Origin: Sipunculus nudus
Lineage: Eukaryota > Annelida > Sipuncula > Golfingiida > Sipunculidae
Length of the DNA: 64,000 nt
Direction of reading: 5' to 3'
Assembly (NCBI GenBank): GCA_026874595.1
Contig: CM049306.1
Location: forward strand, 52,732,019-52,796,018
The translations under genes and the position numbers were made by a program. How positions within the stretch are numbered: position 1 is the stretch's first letter; each line of letters opens with the position of its first letter. The notes below the pieces were generated by a model. The model was not told the origin of the DNA. It saw only the letters and a program-made list of their open reading frames with translations, and made no database searches. This document shows, in pieces, positions 47,660-60,600 of the stretch.

Positions 47660-49050
47660 TTTTTTCCAATATCATGAAGAGAAGTAGTTATGTGATCGTT
47701 TTCCCTCTCTGTTTTAATGCTTACAAGGTCCCCGCCAGCCTTTCTCCAGTTGCCGGCCTTCAGTCCAAGATGCCCATTTTACCCATTTGTAGCAGGAACC
47801 ATTCTGCATGAGAGAATCCGTGCGTCCTCTTTCGGTGAAGAAATAATCATTGATTAAGATTGAACAAGATGGTAAATTAACACTTTATGGTTTTGTATAT
47901 ATATATATATATACACAATAGATCGTCCCTGATCTATTTCTTAAACTCTGTACATGTACATCTGTATCGTTGGGATTACTGACATGGCGGTAGCACTGTC
48001 ATGTAATTTCTTGTCATTTTATTTTATTTGTCTACCCCAGCTGCCTGTCCTGTGTGTGTAATCACCCGCACTTATGGGTCATATCGGGGAATACCAAACA
48101 GACTCGCTCATTTCTGAGTAATACAGGGTTATGGGGCACAGACTTCCCATTAACCATACAGAGCGGTCACCCTGGCTGGGGCCGATTATATGGGACCGGA
48201 TCTCAGTAGAGCTTTGAACTTACGCCCTCTCCTGCTTTGAGTCCTGTGCTCACCCCTTAGACCACAGAACTCTGTTTGATTGACATGTCTGTTACATGAC
48301 TTAATATCGCAATAAGCTAACCCAAAGAAGTGTCCTTACTTTCCATTGTGTGTTGTCAATAACACCTGTATAAATATAGCCTTTATTCTAACATAGATCT
48401 ATGAATTCTTCGTCACGTGAATTTTTCTCAGCCGGAATACTGAACACCATGTTCAATATAGTTGAAGTACTCTCCGATCGGTTTGGTAGGCATTTGAGTT
48501 CACACATGACTGTGAACGTTGAAGGTTCTGTATTAGACATGAGCGGCTTTTTTTCGTCAACAAGGAGTGCCAAGACTGAAACAAAACCATTCCTGTGAGA
48601 TTTTACGTTTATAAATATTATTTTACAACCTGAAGATAAAATAGGAGCTTTGTACTGCTTGTAATTTGACATGACGTTAAGATACACACAAGTGCGTATT
48701 AAGTATTTTGTTTCTGTTAACAATAAACCAGAAACTTTTGTATCTTATTCAACACACGTAACGGTTGCAGAGTTCCCATACTTTAACAGTATTTGTCGTA
48801 AGTTTCGTGTTGCGAGCTGTAAAGAATATATATTACTCAAACTACACCATTAATTCCCATATCATACAGAAAATCCTATTTAAACTGACTTGTGAATCTG
48901 ATATATAAATAATGAATACGTGATCAAGACAATCGATTCAAAATTAATATATAATGATTATATCAAAATAATAGGATCGGTTTTTCTCGTTTTCTTACCA
49001 ATCGGTATTGCCAACATAGCCAGGACCATAATGTTATTTACAAAATCCAA
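47660..49050 (-). pseudogene. C-type lectin-like pseudogene, unit C
   Basis: Exon 1 equivalent 49050-48999 has TTG where unit A has ATG. Exon 2 at 48575-48393 (183 nt) is open, with the conserved CELKCLPN motif. The exon 3 remnant (about 47855-47660) has lost its acceptor and the CPSG codons by a deletion of about 20 bp, and carries a one-base deletion after GR(Q)L. Its donor has become GTAAGA. Exon 4 is absent: a deletion of about 650 bp relative to unit A joins flanking sequence near 47310. It cannot encode a lectin domain. Confidence 0.82.
48055..48310 (-). repeat. SINE in lectin C intron 2
   Basis: Orthologous to the SINEs at 37742-37960 and 42394-42610. GGCCCCAGCCAGGGTGACCGCTC is recognisable on the minus strand near 48160-48182. 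Confidence 0.7.
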
Positions 49051-49489
49051 CCTTCCTGAAATTTTCTAAAACTGATTACGACCCTTTGGAGTTCTGGATA
49101 ACCTGTAATTCAGAAAATCTGTTGTGATTTGTTTTTAAATGACTGATTGTCTCTAATATTTAATAGTATACATAAACCCCAAGGATTTATGCAGTTATCA
49201 GACCATTTATTAAGGGTCCAATTACACCTGAGCTTAACCATCATTAAATAAAAGGCCTCATTTCGCCTCTACATTGATACCGTTTCAACGACCTATTTTG
49301 GCATTAAGACCATTTTATCATATAGCCACGTTTCCGTTGCCAGCTAGACGGATACAGAAACCAGCCCAGCGAGTACCGCCCTAAATAGAGCCCAGTTTGT
49401 TTTGACTGACAGGACTCAAACCTCCATGAATACATGGTCTGATCTGTTACCCATATCATCCGAGCTATTGGGCTAAGAAGTACCCTCAG

Positions 49490-50005
49490 TATAATTAAAA
49501 GTTTTATACAAAAGTTCCAGTGTCTGAACAACTATTGCATTGATCACCATGACTTTTTGCATGGTTATAGATCATGGAGTGTTTCATCAGTTTCTGCAGA
49601 CTGGTGGCGCCACCTTTATATTTTTTTCTCTCTATTTTTGAGACCTTAAAAGATGCCGTCGTCTGTTAATAGGGCACAAATCAAAACCACTTTACCTAGA
49701 ATCTTCTAACTTGATATCCAGGATATCCATGAAAAGTCTCCTTGAAAACCTGAAAGTAGGTCTCTATTACCCATTTTATCCCCAGATGTACCCCCAGAAT
49801 TATAAAAAATTTGATACAAAAACTCCAGTATCTGAACAACTAATGCATTGATCACCAAGACTTTTGTATGCATATTGATCATGAAGTGGTTCATCAGTTC
49901 CTGCAGACTGGTGGGACCACCTGGATATTTTTCTGAATTTTTTCTGTTTTTCTCTATTTTTGAGATGCAGGTGTCTGTTAACAAGGCACAAATTGTTACC
50001 ACTGA
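49490..50005. repeat. About 300-bp tandem repeat, two units
   Basis: Units begin near 49495 and 49797 (shared CTGAACAACTA, GCATTGATCACCA, CATCAGTT.CTGCAGACTGGTGG). The first carries GGTGGCGCCACC, the palindrome also found in the Helitron-like repeats. This suggests a third, more diverged member of that group. Confidence 0.6.
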
Positions 50006-53000
50006 GTCTTTATGAACTTAAGCTTATATGCATGAAACATGATGCCACCTACATTATCTTAATCAATTGCCTTTGCACGGACATATTGTCAACATGCCAG
50101 TCGGCTGTGCGTCATGACCCATTGGTCACTTGTTAAGTTTCACCTGTATGATGATTAAAAACTTGCATGAATACATGATCTGATTCTTAGGCATATTCAT
50201 TCTAAATATATTCATTAGAAGAGACTACTGTTCATGAGTTTCTCACATATTTCGTCAATCAATCATATTTTTCTTACGATAAATCATTAAGAAAAATTAA
50301 ATGTGAAATACATACACGAAGCGTGACCTCATTTTATGAATGTTTCATTTTTGAGATTTTTGGAACATTGTCCTCCACATTGAATACAGATGACCCATAA
50401 CCATGGAGGCCTAGCTTGAAAAAAAGAATAGATTTTAAAAAGAAATAAAATTATGTAATATTTCATCTTATGCTTTAGCTGGCCTTTGCAAAGATTAGAT
50501 TCGCCCTCGCCCTCAGAAGAGGTGCGACACGAAGGAAACCACATATGTGAGACGGTTTTTTTCTTTCATGTTTATTTTAGATTCTGAAGTATTGTGATAT
50601 AGTCGGGACCTTTTTTTATCTATAGCTCACACGGGGCATTTGGCGTTCAAGGGGCTCAGCTAATTGGGCTTTTGTTTCTCAGTAGGTACAACGATGATGG
50701 GCTATTGAAAGTTGTGTACGATGGTCTTCGTTGCTAATTAACATGTTAACAAACCCTTGTATTCGAAGAATTTTTTTTCCAGAGGACAAGGAAAAAGTCA
50801 TCAAGCATATTATTTGTACAATAAATTGCTCATATTGGCTTCTATAAATAAAAACCAGCTTACCGGTTGTGAATTCTATCCAGTATGACGCTTGAAGCAG
50901 TGCTCTCGGTTAACCACTGGGGACAGGGAGAACAAGTCTGCTCATAACGCGCTTCAAATTATTATAACTGTAAATCCTTTGTAAACATATGAGCCAGTTT
51001 ATTGTAGTAAAGGTTATTTTTCTGGTATCCACACGAAGTTATTTGACCTAACACTCTCTCTGAGGGAAAGATGACAGTTCTTCTACCTTCTGAAAACATG
51101 CTCCTTAGCCCCATGTAACAATGACTGTCAATTATAAATGCTGTGACACATCTGAATTTTTTTCGTAAATACAGGCTTCTTTTATATGAGAAGAGCATAC
51201 GTTAAGTTTTATGTATTTGTATTCTTTGGACCCATTAACAGAAATTGCTGTTTATTTATACGCACATCTAGGTTTAATTCAAATTCCTATCACCTTCAGT
51301 AACACAATGGACTTCTTACGGAGACAAATGGAATTACTAGAAAAAACTTTTATTTTTCAATTTAATTCTGCATGCCTTACTTATATTAACATGCACACGA
51401 AAATCATCAGTATCCAAAGGAAACATTCAAAGGTATACTCCTGTTTGGACACGTTTTATGCATTTTTTTACGAAGAAATCTAGCCTCTGTACATTTATTT
51501 AATAAATGCAACCCGCATGGTCCAGTTAAATCTTTACATGCTCTTTCACTGTTAAAGGGACATAATCAGGAGCAATATTATGTTTAATCTTTCACACTAT
51601 CAATTCAGTTTTGCTTAATATGTAGTTCCCCAGCAAAAGCATCCCAGCACACAGTCTCAGTACCTCATATACCGCTGTTTAACACTTTGTTATGTTTCTG
51701 CTTATAGGCAAACACAGTCACGTGTGTCTGTTTTACCATTACAAGGCTGCGTGACCGGAGATATGATTGTGAGCTTCAATACGCGATGCCAGCGGGAACA
51801 TGTATTACTATTTTTTTGGCGGGGGGGGGGCAAGTCTGTCAGCTCATCTCTTGATTGACATGTGTCGTGGCCCGGTCAATGCAAGCGCTATATTTATGTT
51901 GACATCTGTGATCGCGCCCGACTCACTGTTTTTAACATTCTTTACAGGATAAAGTAAGCGGTTTCAGGGCAATATTTTGGCAAGTGCAAATTTATTTTAA
52001 AGGGAAGGAATCACATCAATGCATTGACCAATTAGATTGTAGAACAGTAAAATTTCTCATTTTTTTTTTAATTCTGGGTCCGTCAATATGCTGGATACAT
52101 TCATTCAATTTTTTATTTTACCGCAGCGACAAAAGCAGCGTCTCATATGGTACAGAATAAATATGAAAATTCAATTGGGTAGGATTTACACATTTTTAAT
52201 TAATAACAATAGAGAAACTCAAATAAGACCTTTTTTCCACAAAGGTACACCAGTACTTTGTATTCGCATAACATAACTAGCTCAATGGAATTTATCTATA
52301 AATCATATTACTCTATGTTCTCGTTTATTTGCCACCCGTTTATCTGCCAAACTCGCCTTTCGCCAAAAAATCACAAATACCCGAATTCCCTTCTTGATTA
52401 AAAATCTTGTCATATGTGTTAAATATGGCTGCAACTCACACATGACCTACATTCATTAATTGTCAACGGTATATCATCTAAACGTATCCTAGCTTAAACA
52501 CAAAATACATTCACATAAACATTACACGTTAACTGCATTCTTTATTCTTTTATTTTTATTATCAAATTACGTTACAGAATTAAAGCACTTTCAAACTTGA
52601 ACACACGCCACATCACCACGCACTTAACACGTGATCAACATCAATTAATCTTATATCTAATGATTTAACATTTCAAGATCATAACATATTTAAGCCAAAA
52701 CACATCGCGTTTCACAATTAAAACACCATACGGGACCTATATTCATGCATCTTATATTCTTTATCATGTCACGTTACACCACCAAAACATAATAAATCCT
52801 AAACACATGAAATTTCACCACATACATTACACATACCTAACCAGCATTTTGGTAAATTGCATTTCACCACGCACATTACACAGGACTAACATCAATTAGT
52901 CCTATATGTTATGATTTTACGGTTCACCGTCAATACACATTAAAACCTGAACACATGGTCGCATTGTACGGGTCCAATTCAATTATAAAGCGTGAATCCC

Positions 53001-53400
53001 ATTCAGGCGAGTGTTTGTTACCTTTGGACCGTTTCCCCTTTCACTCTATTTATACACTTAATATCCACGTCACAGTTTAAAATTAAGACTCTTCTTCTCT
53101 GCTGTCCCCGAATGGTCATTGATATTAACTATTAACGGCTGTTATTTATATGAATCAACTATAATTATGTTAGCAACTCGTTTCTTTAAATTCATCTGAT
53201 TTATTCTCTTAAGAAATAGCGTGTTAGTAGATCGAGAAGCGTGACGCCTTTTGTAATTATGTATGACATCAAAAACATCATCAGAGTAAGTATATGTTTC
53301 ATCATTACTTGAGACATTCCTTGAAAAACAAAATCAATTTTGAAAAAAAAAACTCCTTCCAATTTTAACAATTATATTTCATTTATACGTTATGTTACCT
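50006..53400. other. Spacer between lectin units C and D, no gene recognised
   Basis: AT-rich. Includes a G-run at about 51821-51830 and a C/A-rich stretch at 52600-52950 with degenerate repeats. Open frames at 51211-51483 and 50962-51198 have no recognisable domain. Confidence 0.4.
52600..52950. repeat. Degenerate tandem repeat, about 250-bp period
   Basis: CACCACGCAC...AACATCAATTA.TC.TATAT at about 52612 recurs at about 52866. Only two clear units. Confidence 0.4.
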
Positions 53401-54572
53401 CGTAAAACATTTTGAGTGCCATGTAAATGCTTCACTCAAGAATCCCTACTTTTTAAATGAAAGTGTCTCTTTATGTATAGGGCTTACATTAACCTCACAT
53501 ATTGGTCTGAATTTGGGCCCGCCCTCTTCTATATTGTACCAACGGAAATTTGTACTCTCTATTGCGATGTACCTATAAATTTTTTTCATAATAACCGCTG
53601 TTCCTGGTACCCAGTCAGCGAATATCACTTCTTCCCCCGTAGCTGTCCACTGCCATGTGTCCTGGTTGTCCATGTACTAACCACTGGTCCAGTAGCCATG
53701 TAGCATATGACCTGACAAAGAGGATTAAACCAAACGACAGATAAACTCTTGTCATTATTGAAGAATTTGTAGGAAATATTGGTGCATGAAGCATACACTT
53801 CATATGATGTATATTTTTTTCGTTATTAACTCAAGATCTTAAGTAGTTTGCAACGTGTACAGTGATATAGCGTTCTGGAAGTCTGGCTGTTTTACCAAGT
53901 TCATTCCGTTTCATTTGAAGGTTAAACGAAACCATAAATGAATCCCTGCTATCATCAAAGATTTTAGTCGAAGGTATGGGTCACGATGTTACTTTGTTGA
54001 TAAGAAATTGTCGGGACAAGAGAAAATATTGCAAGCTGCATCATCTGGTGGCCCGAGGACATACCGTATTTTAGTCGCTATTTTATATAATAGGGAAATG
54101 TATAGGTCTATTAGACCAAGATATAACAGATGTACAATAGTATATTACTGACTTACTATTTCTAATATCCTGTCGAGCGGACTTCAGGTGGTAATTTTCC
54201 CTCTCTGTCTCAATGCTTACAAGGTCACCGCCAGCCTTTCTGCAAAGTTTCCGGCCTTCAGTCCAAGATGCCCATTTTACAAGTTTGTAGCAAGAACCAT
54301 TCTGCATGAGAGAATCCGTGCGTCCTCTTTCGGTGAAGAAATAATCATATCCGAAAGGACACAGGTCTGAGAACGAGACTGTAAACTATCACTTTATAGT
54401 TTTCTTCCCGGCTTGAGTGATACCTATTCAACTTAAGACTTTTATCATATTTTTATATATTCTCAGTTGTATTCCTCAAGTGCTTATTAATTTATGTTTC
54501 AGTGTGACGACAAAGAAATGGTTTCCTCACAACGGACACACGGATGTAAAAAAGGTATAATACAGAAATTAA

Positions 54573-54576
<4 letters not shown>

Positions 54577-54647
<71 letters not shown>

Positions 54648-54698
54648 GAGAGAGAGACAGAGAGAGAGAGAGACAGAGAGACACAGAGAGACACAGAG

Positions 54699-54756
<58 letters not shown>

Positions 54757-54815
54757 TGTGTGTGTGTGTGTGGGGAGGGGGGGGTTGAATGTGTGTGTGT
54801 GTGGGGGGGGGGAGT
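54577..54815. repeat. (TA)n-(GA)n-(GT)n compound microsatellite
   Basis: TA, then a purine-only GA/GACA run of about 150 bp, then GT and G runs. It lies in intron 2 of lectin D, with strong purine/pyrimidine strand asymmetry. Confidence 0.92.
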
Positions 54816-55664
54816 CTTCTTCTAGTGTTTGTTTGACTGACATTGTTTGTTAATATTGCAGTTCATAGGGTAGATTTTGGATATTGGTTGTGTAACCATG
54901 ATTGCAAGGAGTCGAGGAATGCTTTTGTTGCATGCTTAAGATCGCAACAGCTAATCCAAAGAATGTCCTTAAATTCGATTTTGTGTTGTCAATAACACTT
55001 CTTTAAATATAGCCTTTATTCTAACCTTGATCTATGAATCTTTCATCATGTGATTTTTTCTCAATGGGGGCGCTGAACATCAAGTTCAAAATAGTTACAG
55101 TATTCTTCGATAGGTTTGGTAGGCAATTGTATTCACACAGACCCTTCAACGTAGGATCCGTCTTAGCCATGATCGCTCCGTGTCCGCCAACAAAGAGCGC
55201 CAAGACTAAAAAAAACCATTCGTATTGGACTATATGCAATTCTACAGATCTAACATTCTTAATTTATTTTTCTACATGAGAATAAAATGTCAGCTTTCTA
55301 CTGGATGAAATAAAACATGAACAGTATATCCACACAAGTGCGAATTAAGCATTTTGTTTCTATTGAAAACAAAACAGCTCATATTGTATCTTATTTATCC
55401 AATTTTCACGGTTTAAGTTTAAGTTTATCCGGGGGGGGGCTATTATTAAACCATGACAGGTAAATTTCTTGGAATAATCACACAATGACACCCGTAGAAC
55501 CCGCAACCCCCCCCCCCCCCCACACACACACACACACACACTGCAAAAATTTATTTGATCCGCGCATGCCTGGGGCTAAATACAGAAACTCACTACTCAT
55601 ATCGAAACCAGATGTTTGTATTTATTGTATCCACCAAAACAAAGTTTTGCGGATACTATGTTTT

Positions 55665-56526
55665 TAACCGGGTTTCGCCGCCACCGCCGCCGCGTTCGTT
55701 TCAGAGAACTCCCCTGAGACTACTGGACTTGATTTTTCCGAAACTTACAACAATTATCGGGTCACATGTGGCATGTGTATACATCCCGGATAGCTTTCTT
55801 GATTTTATGACAGGTTGCGCAACCTACATTCACGTTCATGCTGCAGACATCCATGCTTATATCTCCGGACTGGTTTGACATATTTTCCTGAAAATTTGCA
55901 TGTGTTTAGGTCTCACATAGCTCTTTATCATACAAGAAACTGGTGGCGCCATCTGCTATCATTTTTGAACAGCGTTTATCTGTTAGTTTGACTTGGGTTA
56001 AAATAACTCATATCTCGGGAGTGGTTTGACTTTTACACCTGAAATTTGGCATGCGTATACATCCTGGATAGCTTTCTTGATTTTATGACAGGTGGCGCCA
56101 CCTACATTCACGTTCATGCTGCAGATATCCATGCTTATATCTCCGGTCTGGTTTGACGTATCTTCCTGAATTTTGCATGTGTTTGGATCCCACATAGCTC
56201 TTTATCATACAAAAAACTGGTGGCGCCAAATGCAACCATTTTTTTTCACAGCGTCCATCTGTTTGTCTGCTGTGGGATAAAATCACTCATATCTCGGCAG
56301 TAGTTTGACTTTTCCACCTGAAATTTTGCATGTGTATACATCTTGGATAGTTTCTCGTTCAAATTACAGGTGGCGCGACCTACAATCATGTTTTCGTGGC
56401 ATCCATGCTAATATGTAACACATCTAAGTCTATTTCCCCTTGTCACTCAATCCATGCCTCACTTCACCCGGCTCACTCTGATTTTGGCGGATACACGTAG
56501 TCGCTTGTCGACTTCCCGTATTCTAG
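55665..56526 (+). mobile_element. Helitron-like, tandem-repeat-bearing element in lectin D intron 1
   Basis: Same family as 29937-30786. Tandem units of about 278 bp start near 55788, 56067 and 56345 (GGATAG-TTTCT), with GGTGGCGCCACC at 56091. The 3' end GGCGGATACACGTAGTCGC...TTCTAG is followed by T, as expected of a Helitron (CTAG|T). The left boundary is approximate. Confidence 0.5.
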
Positions 56527-57194
56527 TTTGTATTTATAACACTAGATCGGTTTTACATTTAAACTGACTCACGATTCGGGTATAAAAAATAAATGTAAAA
56601 ATAATAATAACAATTCCGAGTAAACATGTAATACTTAGGTATATTAAAGGAACGTTCTCGTTTCTTACCAGCAGGTATTATGTTCATGTTCGTCATCTTC
56701 ATGTTCATCATCTTAATTACATAATCCAACATACGGAAATCTGAAATTCGGAAAGTTTTATAATTATCTATCGCTCTTGCGATATGGCTGTATTCACTCC
56801 CATTATTTCACTCCCATAATATAAATAGCGGTCCATCGGCGAGTTAAATGAAGCTAAGAAGAAACTCAGTTCTTGTTTTGCGCTTTATCATAAAGGGTTC
56901 AACAATATACTTGTATTTCTTATTTCCTCCTGTTTTGCATAATTTTCATAACACTCTTTTCCCTTAATACTTATACATAACTTGAATGGGCGTACTAATT
57001 ACATATAACTATCCGTTTATTTCAAGCTAGTGTGATTAACAGGTACTTTTATACCGTGTCTTTAGCAAACCAACTTATTTACAATTCGAGCGATTATTGC
57101 TAATATTTAAATATACATAAAAAACAGTCGGCATAGAACAAGATATATACTGGTTTAAATGAAGCATGTCAGAATAAAACTTCTAATAAAAACT

Positions 57195-57500
57195 ATTTAT
57201 TTTTTTGTTGTTGGATGTAACCGCCTCCGTTTATTAAACGCATCTGCAGAATTCCATTCCGCTTCGGACTCGGTGACACGGCGAAAAGCACAAGATATCC
57301 TGCGTCAAACAGGCTCTGTAGGACCTTGTAGGTGTTTAGTATGTGGTTTACCACATAACTTGGACATATCATCGAGGAACCCCCGAAAGGCGCGCCCGTT
57401 TATGAGTGAAACACCCATTTATCGTGCTTGGCGCTCACCCTCGACTGGGTTCGACCGTGAAAACTATCAGCGCTTCTCGGCCGGTTTTAACACAATATAG
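57195..57500 (+). other. GC-richer open frame of unknown nature
   Basis: The 113-codon frame 57159-57500 stands out from the AT-rich surroundings by base composition. It has a CRCLVCG motif and Arg/Pro-rich sequence. I recognise no family. On the minus strand GGGTGAGCGCC and ACTCATAAACGGG loosely resemble the SINE body of the lectin introns, so a decayed SINE is an alternative to an exon. Confidence 0.25.
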
Positions 57501-57644
57501 TACCAACAAGAAATTAATTAACATGCTCACCAGTTTAATGACCGGTTAAAGACTTGGACGTGGAGATAGCATGGAGCAGTCTCAGCAGTAGTCTGGGATC
57601 AGGGAGAGCCAGATCCTTCACAATGTGACTTAGTTCGGTATATA

Positions 57645-57646
57645 TT

Positions 57647-57693
<47 letters not shown>
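57645..57693. repeat. (TA)n microsatellite
   Basis: About 22 TA units. The Tyr-Ile frame over it is an artefact. Confidence 0.9.
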
Positions 57694-57695
<2 letters not shown>

Positions 57696-58100
57696 TATCT
57701 TTCTAACATATCAATTAAAGATACTTTACCGATATCCCCACGAAGCTATTCTTCTGAGAAAAAAACATTGTATTCTCTGTCTTAGGAAAAACGCGACTCT
57801 GGATTCCAACACAACAAAGATATGGCTGCCACTTCATAAATGGTGTGACACATTAACAGACATGTGAATACAAAACTCGCTTTAAATAAGCGAAATGTGT
57901 TTTTTTGTGTTATAGTGCCTTTCTACTGATCCATTCAATTTTGTTCTTTGGCTCAGTTTATATCAATAGTCAAGTTAAATAGAGACTACTAGGACAGGTA
58001 ACACAATGCATGTTTGTCAGAGACCGACTGAAATATCTGGTTTCTTTCAATTCTCTGTATTTATGCTTATTTTCAGGTGTATACACTATTATACATGTCC

Positions 58101-58103
<3 letters not shown>

Positions 58104-58148
<45 letters not shown>
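58104..58148. repeat. (TA)n microsatellite
   Basis: About 21 TA units in unassigned sequence. Confidence 0.9.
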
Positions 58149-58152
<4 letters not shown>

Positions 58153-58611
58153 GCTACTTATATATTGTTATAATCTAATAATAAATTCCATTTGTTGATA
58201 AACATGAAATTAGATTCATTCAAAGTTCTTACTAACATGTCGTCAAATTCAATTATTCTCTTCTTCAACGAATATATCTGTTTGCGGACTGGTGCATCAA
58301 AAATGATAATTTGACGACATATATATTATTTGCTGATACTACAGTCTTTATACATATATTGTACACTGATATAAGGCAAATCAAAGAATTAAATGAAGAA
58401 TATGGTGGGTGATCAATGATGTGAAAGACTTTTCCAGGTTTAAGATAATTTAGGCAAAATATACTTCACTTTAGCTGGTTTTAAACTGGTTTTAAATGTT
58501 GACACCAGGACTCAATATGTATCATACATGTAGTTTATTTTCGTTTATTGTAAAATATATTGACTCATGTTTCATCTGTAAACAAAACATATGTAAATCG
58601 CTAAAACTGTT

Positions 58612-58735
58612 TCCAGGAGCGTCAATATAGAGAGGGGGTGGGGGTATATATCCCCTCCCTAACAGTTTGGCAAGGGGGGTGGTCAATGTAATACCCCCCC
58701 CCCCCCCAAACTTTTACGAGAATAATATTTATACA
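58612..58735 (+). repeat. Dispersed G/C-run repeat
   Basis: Inverted partner of 1417-1545, with GTCAATATAGAG, GGGGGTATATATCCCC, GGCAAGGGGGGTGGTCAATG and a C-run. Confidence 0.55.
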
Positions 58736-60279
58736 TTACAATTAAAATATATTAAAAAATAAAATTATAGTCTTTGGTTATATTTTTGAGTATACTATGA
58801 CATATTATATTTTTAATGGAAAAATAATACCTTATTTTCGAAAAACTTATACTTAATTGTAATATATTTGAAATGTGATTAAGGATATGTTTTTCAAATG
58901 TGTCATACAGACGCTAATATATATGAAATGTGATATACAGACACTAAAAAAGAGAGATATATATATATGTGTGTGTGTGTGAGAGGGTGTGTGTGTGTGC
59001 CAGGCAACACCCCCCCCCCCCCCCCCCCAGAAGAAAAATTAACGCAACTGTCTGTTACCGTGATTCTTTACGAGGATAGGAAGAATCTTTTCATCAAAAT
59101 ACATTCATAAGTGTTTTAATAACTTTGATTAAGGACGAACTAACCACATAACCAATCAGCTACCAAACGATCATCCAACAAAGATCAAAACATAACACTT
59201 CCATAGTGAGTGTTTGATATATGTACAATGCAGATAATTACAGGGGATCAGAACGGCCCGAAATGCCATGTGTCATGTAGGTTTGATCCAGTACCAAGAA
59301 CATTATCTTATACAAGAAAATGAACGGGTCCCATTGGAGAGGAAGGGTATATTGCCGCGTAGCGAACTCCCCAAAGCCCGTATGATAGCGACGTCTGGTG
59401 GGCCTTACGCACATGGAGACTTGAATGTTCTTATATTATTCCAGCACACAGAGCTAAACATAAAGTTCCACCAATAGGACTAAGTACTTAGGGTCAGGGT
59501 TAGAAATAAAATAAAATTATAGCCCGCCACTGCATCAAAAAGCAAAATGGTGAATTCAGAACCTCCGCGATTCGGTCGTATGTTTAAACTAGAAATATGT
59601 ATTCAGAGAGCGCAGACCTCCGTAATATGGCGTTGTCAGAAACGCAGCGTTTTTCCTTAATTTTTGGATCACCCGTAAAATTTAATCAACTGTCCCTTTT
59701 ATGATTGCAGAGCTATCCTGAAAATTTCCTTAAAATCCGTTTAATTTATAATAATTCTTCTAACACATAACCCCCGCTTTGCGGAGGTAACTAGAAGCCT
59801 CAGTAAAGGCATCTCATTCTCATGAATACAAAAGACTAACCATTGATCGATCTTTACTAAATTAACCGGATTTGAAACTGTTCTGTTACAAATATGATCT
59901 ATTACTAAAACTAATGAATTGCTTGCAAATAACGAAAATGAGAATAAATGCCCCCGCCCCTATAAAACCTGAATGAAACATTGATATTAACTTGGATATT
60001 CAACAATATTTGCTCAAAGAAATATATGCAGAAAACAAGACTAAGACTACGAGGATTTTTTAGTTATATGAACGAGCATAGAAACCAACCACGTAACATC
60101 TGGACCCAGAGTTTATGATTTACATATGAAAAGGTCCGTTTTTTCATGTATGGGTGGTCAAAACAGACTTAAGTACAAACGGTTTATTGCTCAATGTTCC
60201 CTAATGTAATACTGTTTAAAACTTTTTTTTTTCCACACCATTCATGAGATAGGGTATAATACAAGAAAGTATGTCGGAT

Positions 60280-60600
60280 TGACAGAATAACCCCCGAGGC
60301 AGCGGAAATCTTCCGCTTCTTTTAGAAACAACTGATTTTCACGCTGCCTGATTTGACCATTTATGATACATTAAGACACCAGATGGCGGTTCGTTGTCCG
60401 CTGATGCGTGCGTATGATGTGACAAGCAGCAGACCAGATGTTAATAAACAAACACTCGACAGGCATCTTGGCTCCGCCCATAGCTGCGCTTCTAGCGCCG
60501 CTTGATGACAGTTTATGGTCGAATTTTAATTGCTCCCTCTGCATTCTCGCATCATCGACCGATTCGATTATGACAATATGACTGTGTAAGCGTAGCCTTG
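60280..60600. promoter_or_regulatory. Candidate GC-richer regulatory region
   Basis: Raised GC and CpG content against an AT-rich background. Contains a short hairpin GCGGAA-ATC-TTCCGC at about 60303, ACACCAGATGGCGG at 60376-60389 (close to the CTCF core and also to a YY1-type ATGGCGG), and CTCCGCCCA near 60473. Motif matches are by eye; function is inferred. Confidence 0.3.

Larger units (their letters stand above)
44040..49150. repeat. Lectin tandem unit C
   Basis: Colinear with unit A 32690-36220. It then skips the stretch equivalent to about 36220-36880 (exon 4 and part of intron 3), and resumes through exons 3, 2 and 1. It retains the hAT MITE and spacer SINE of unit A. The right edge is near 49150. 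Confidence 0.75.
53446..56732 (-). pseudogene. C-type lectin-like gene, unit D, one in-frame stop
   Basis: Four exons on the minus strand: 56732-56669, 55205-55026, 54366-54157 and 53711-53446 (64+180+210+266 = 720 nt). They have the same phase-1 splice pattern as unit A and intact GT-AG ends. Exon 1 gives MLDYVIKMMNMKMTNMNIIP, joined to a VLALFVGG hydrophobic run, a plausible signal peptide. The lectin domain keeps GSCYKL, GRKLC, GGDLVSIETERE, W.W.ATG and ICEV. TAG at 53679-53677 replaces the CAG (Gln) of unit A and truncates the domain at codon 163 of 240. Downstream sequence remains in frame. This may be a recent or polymorphic loss, or a base-call error. It is the most diverged unit and lacks the intron-2 SINE. 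Intron 1 carries a Helitron-like element. Confidence 0.75.
56733..60279. other. AT-rich sequence beyond lectin D
   Basis: Mostly unassigned, with several microsatellites, poly-C runs (58697-58708 and 59009-59028) and one GC-richer open frame (57195-57500). No gene is confirmed. Confidence 0.4.
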
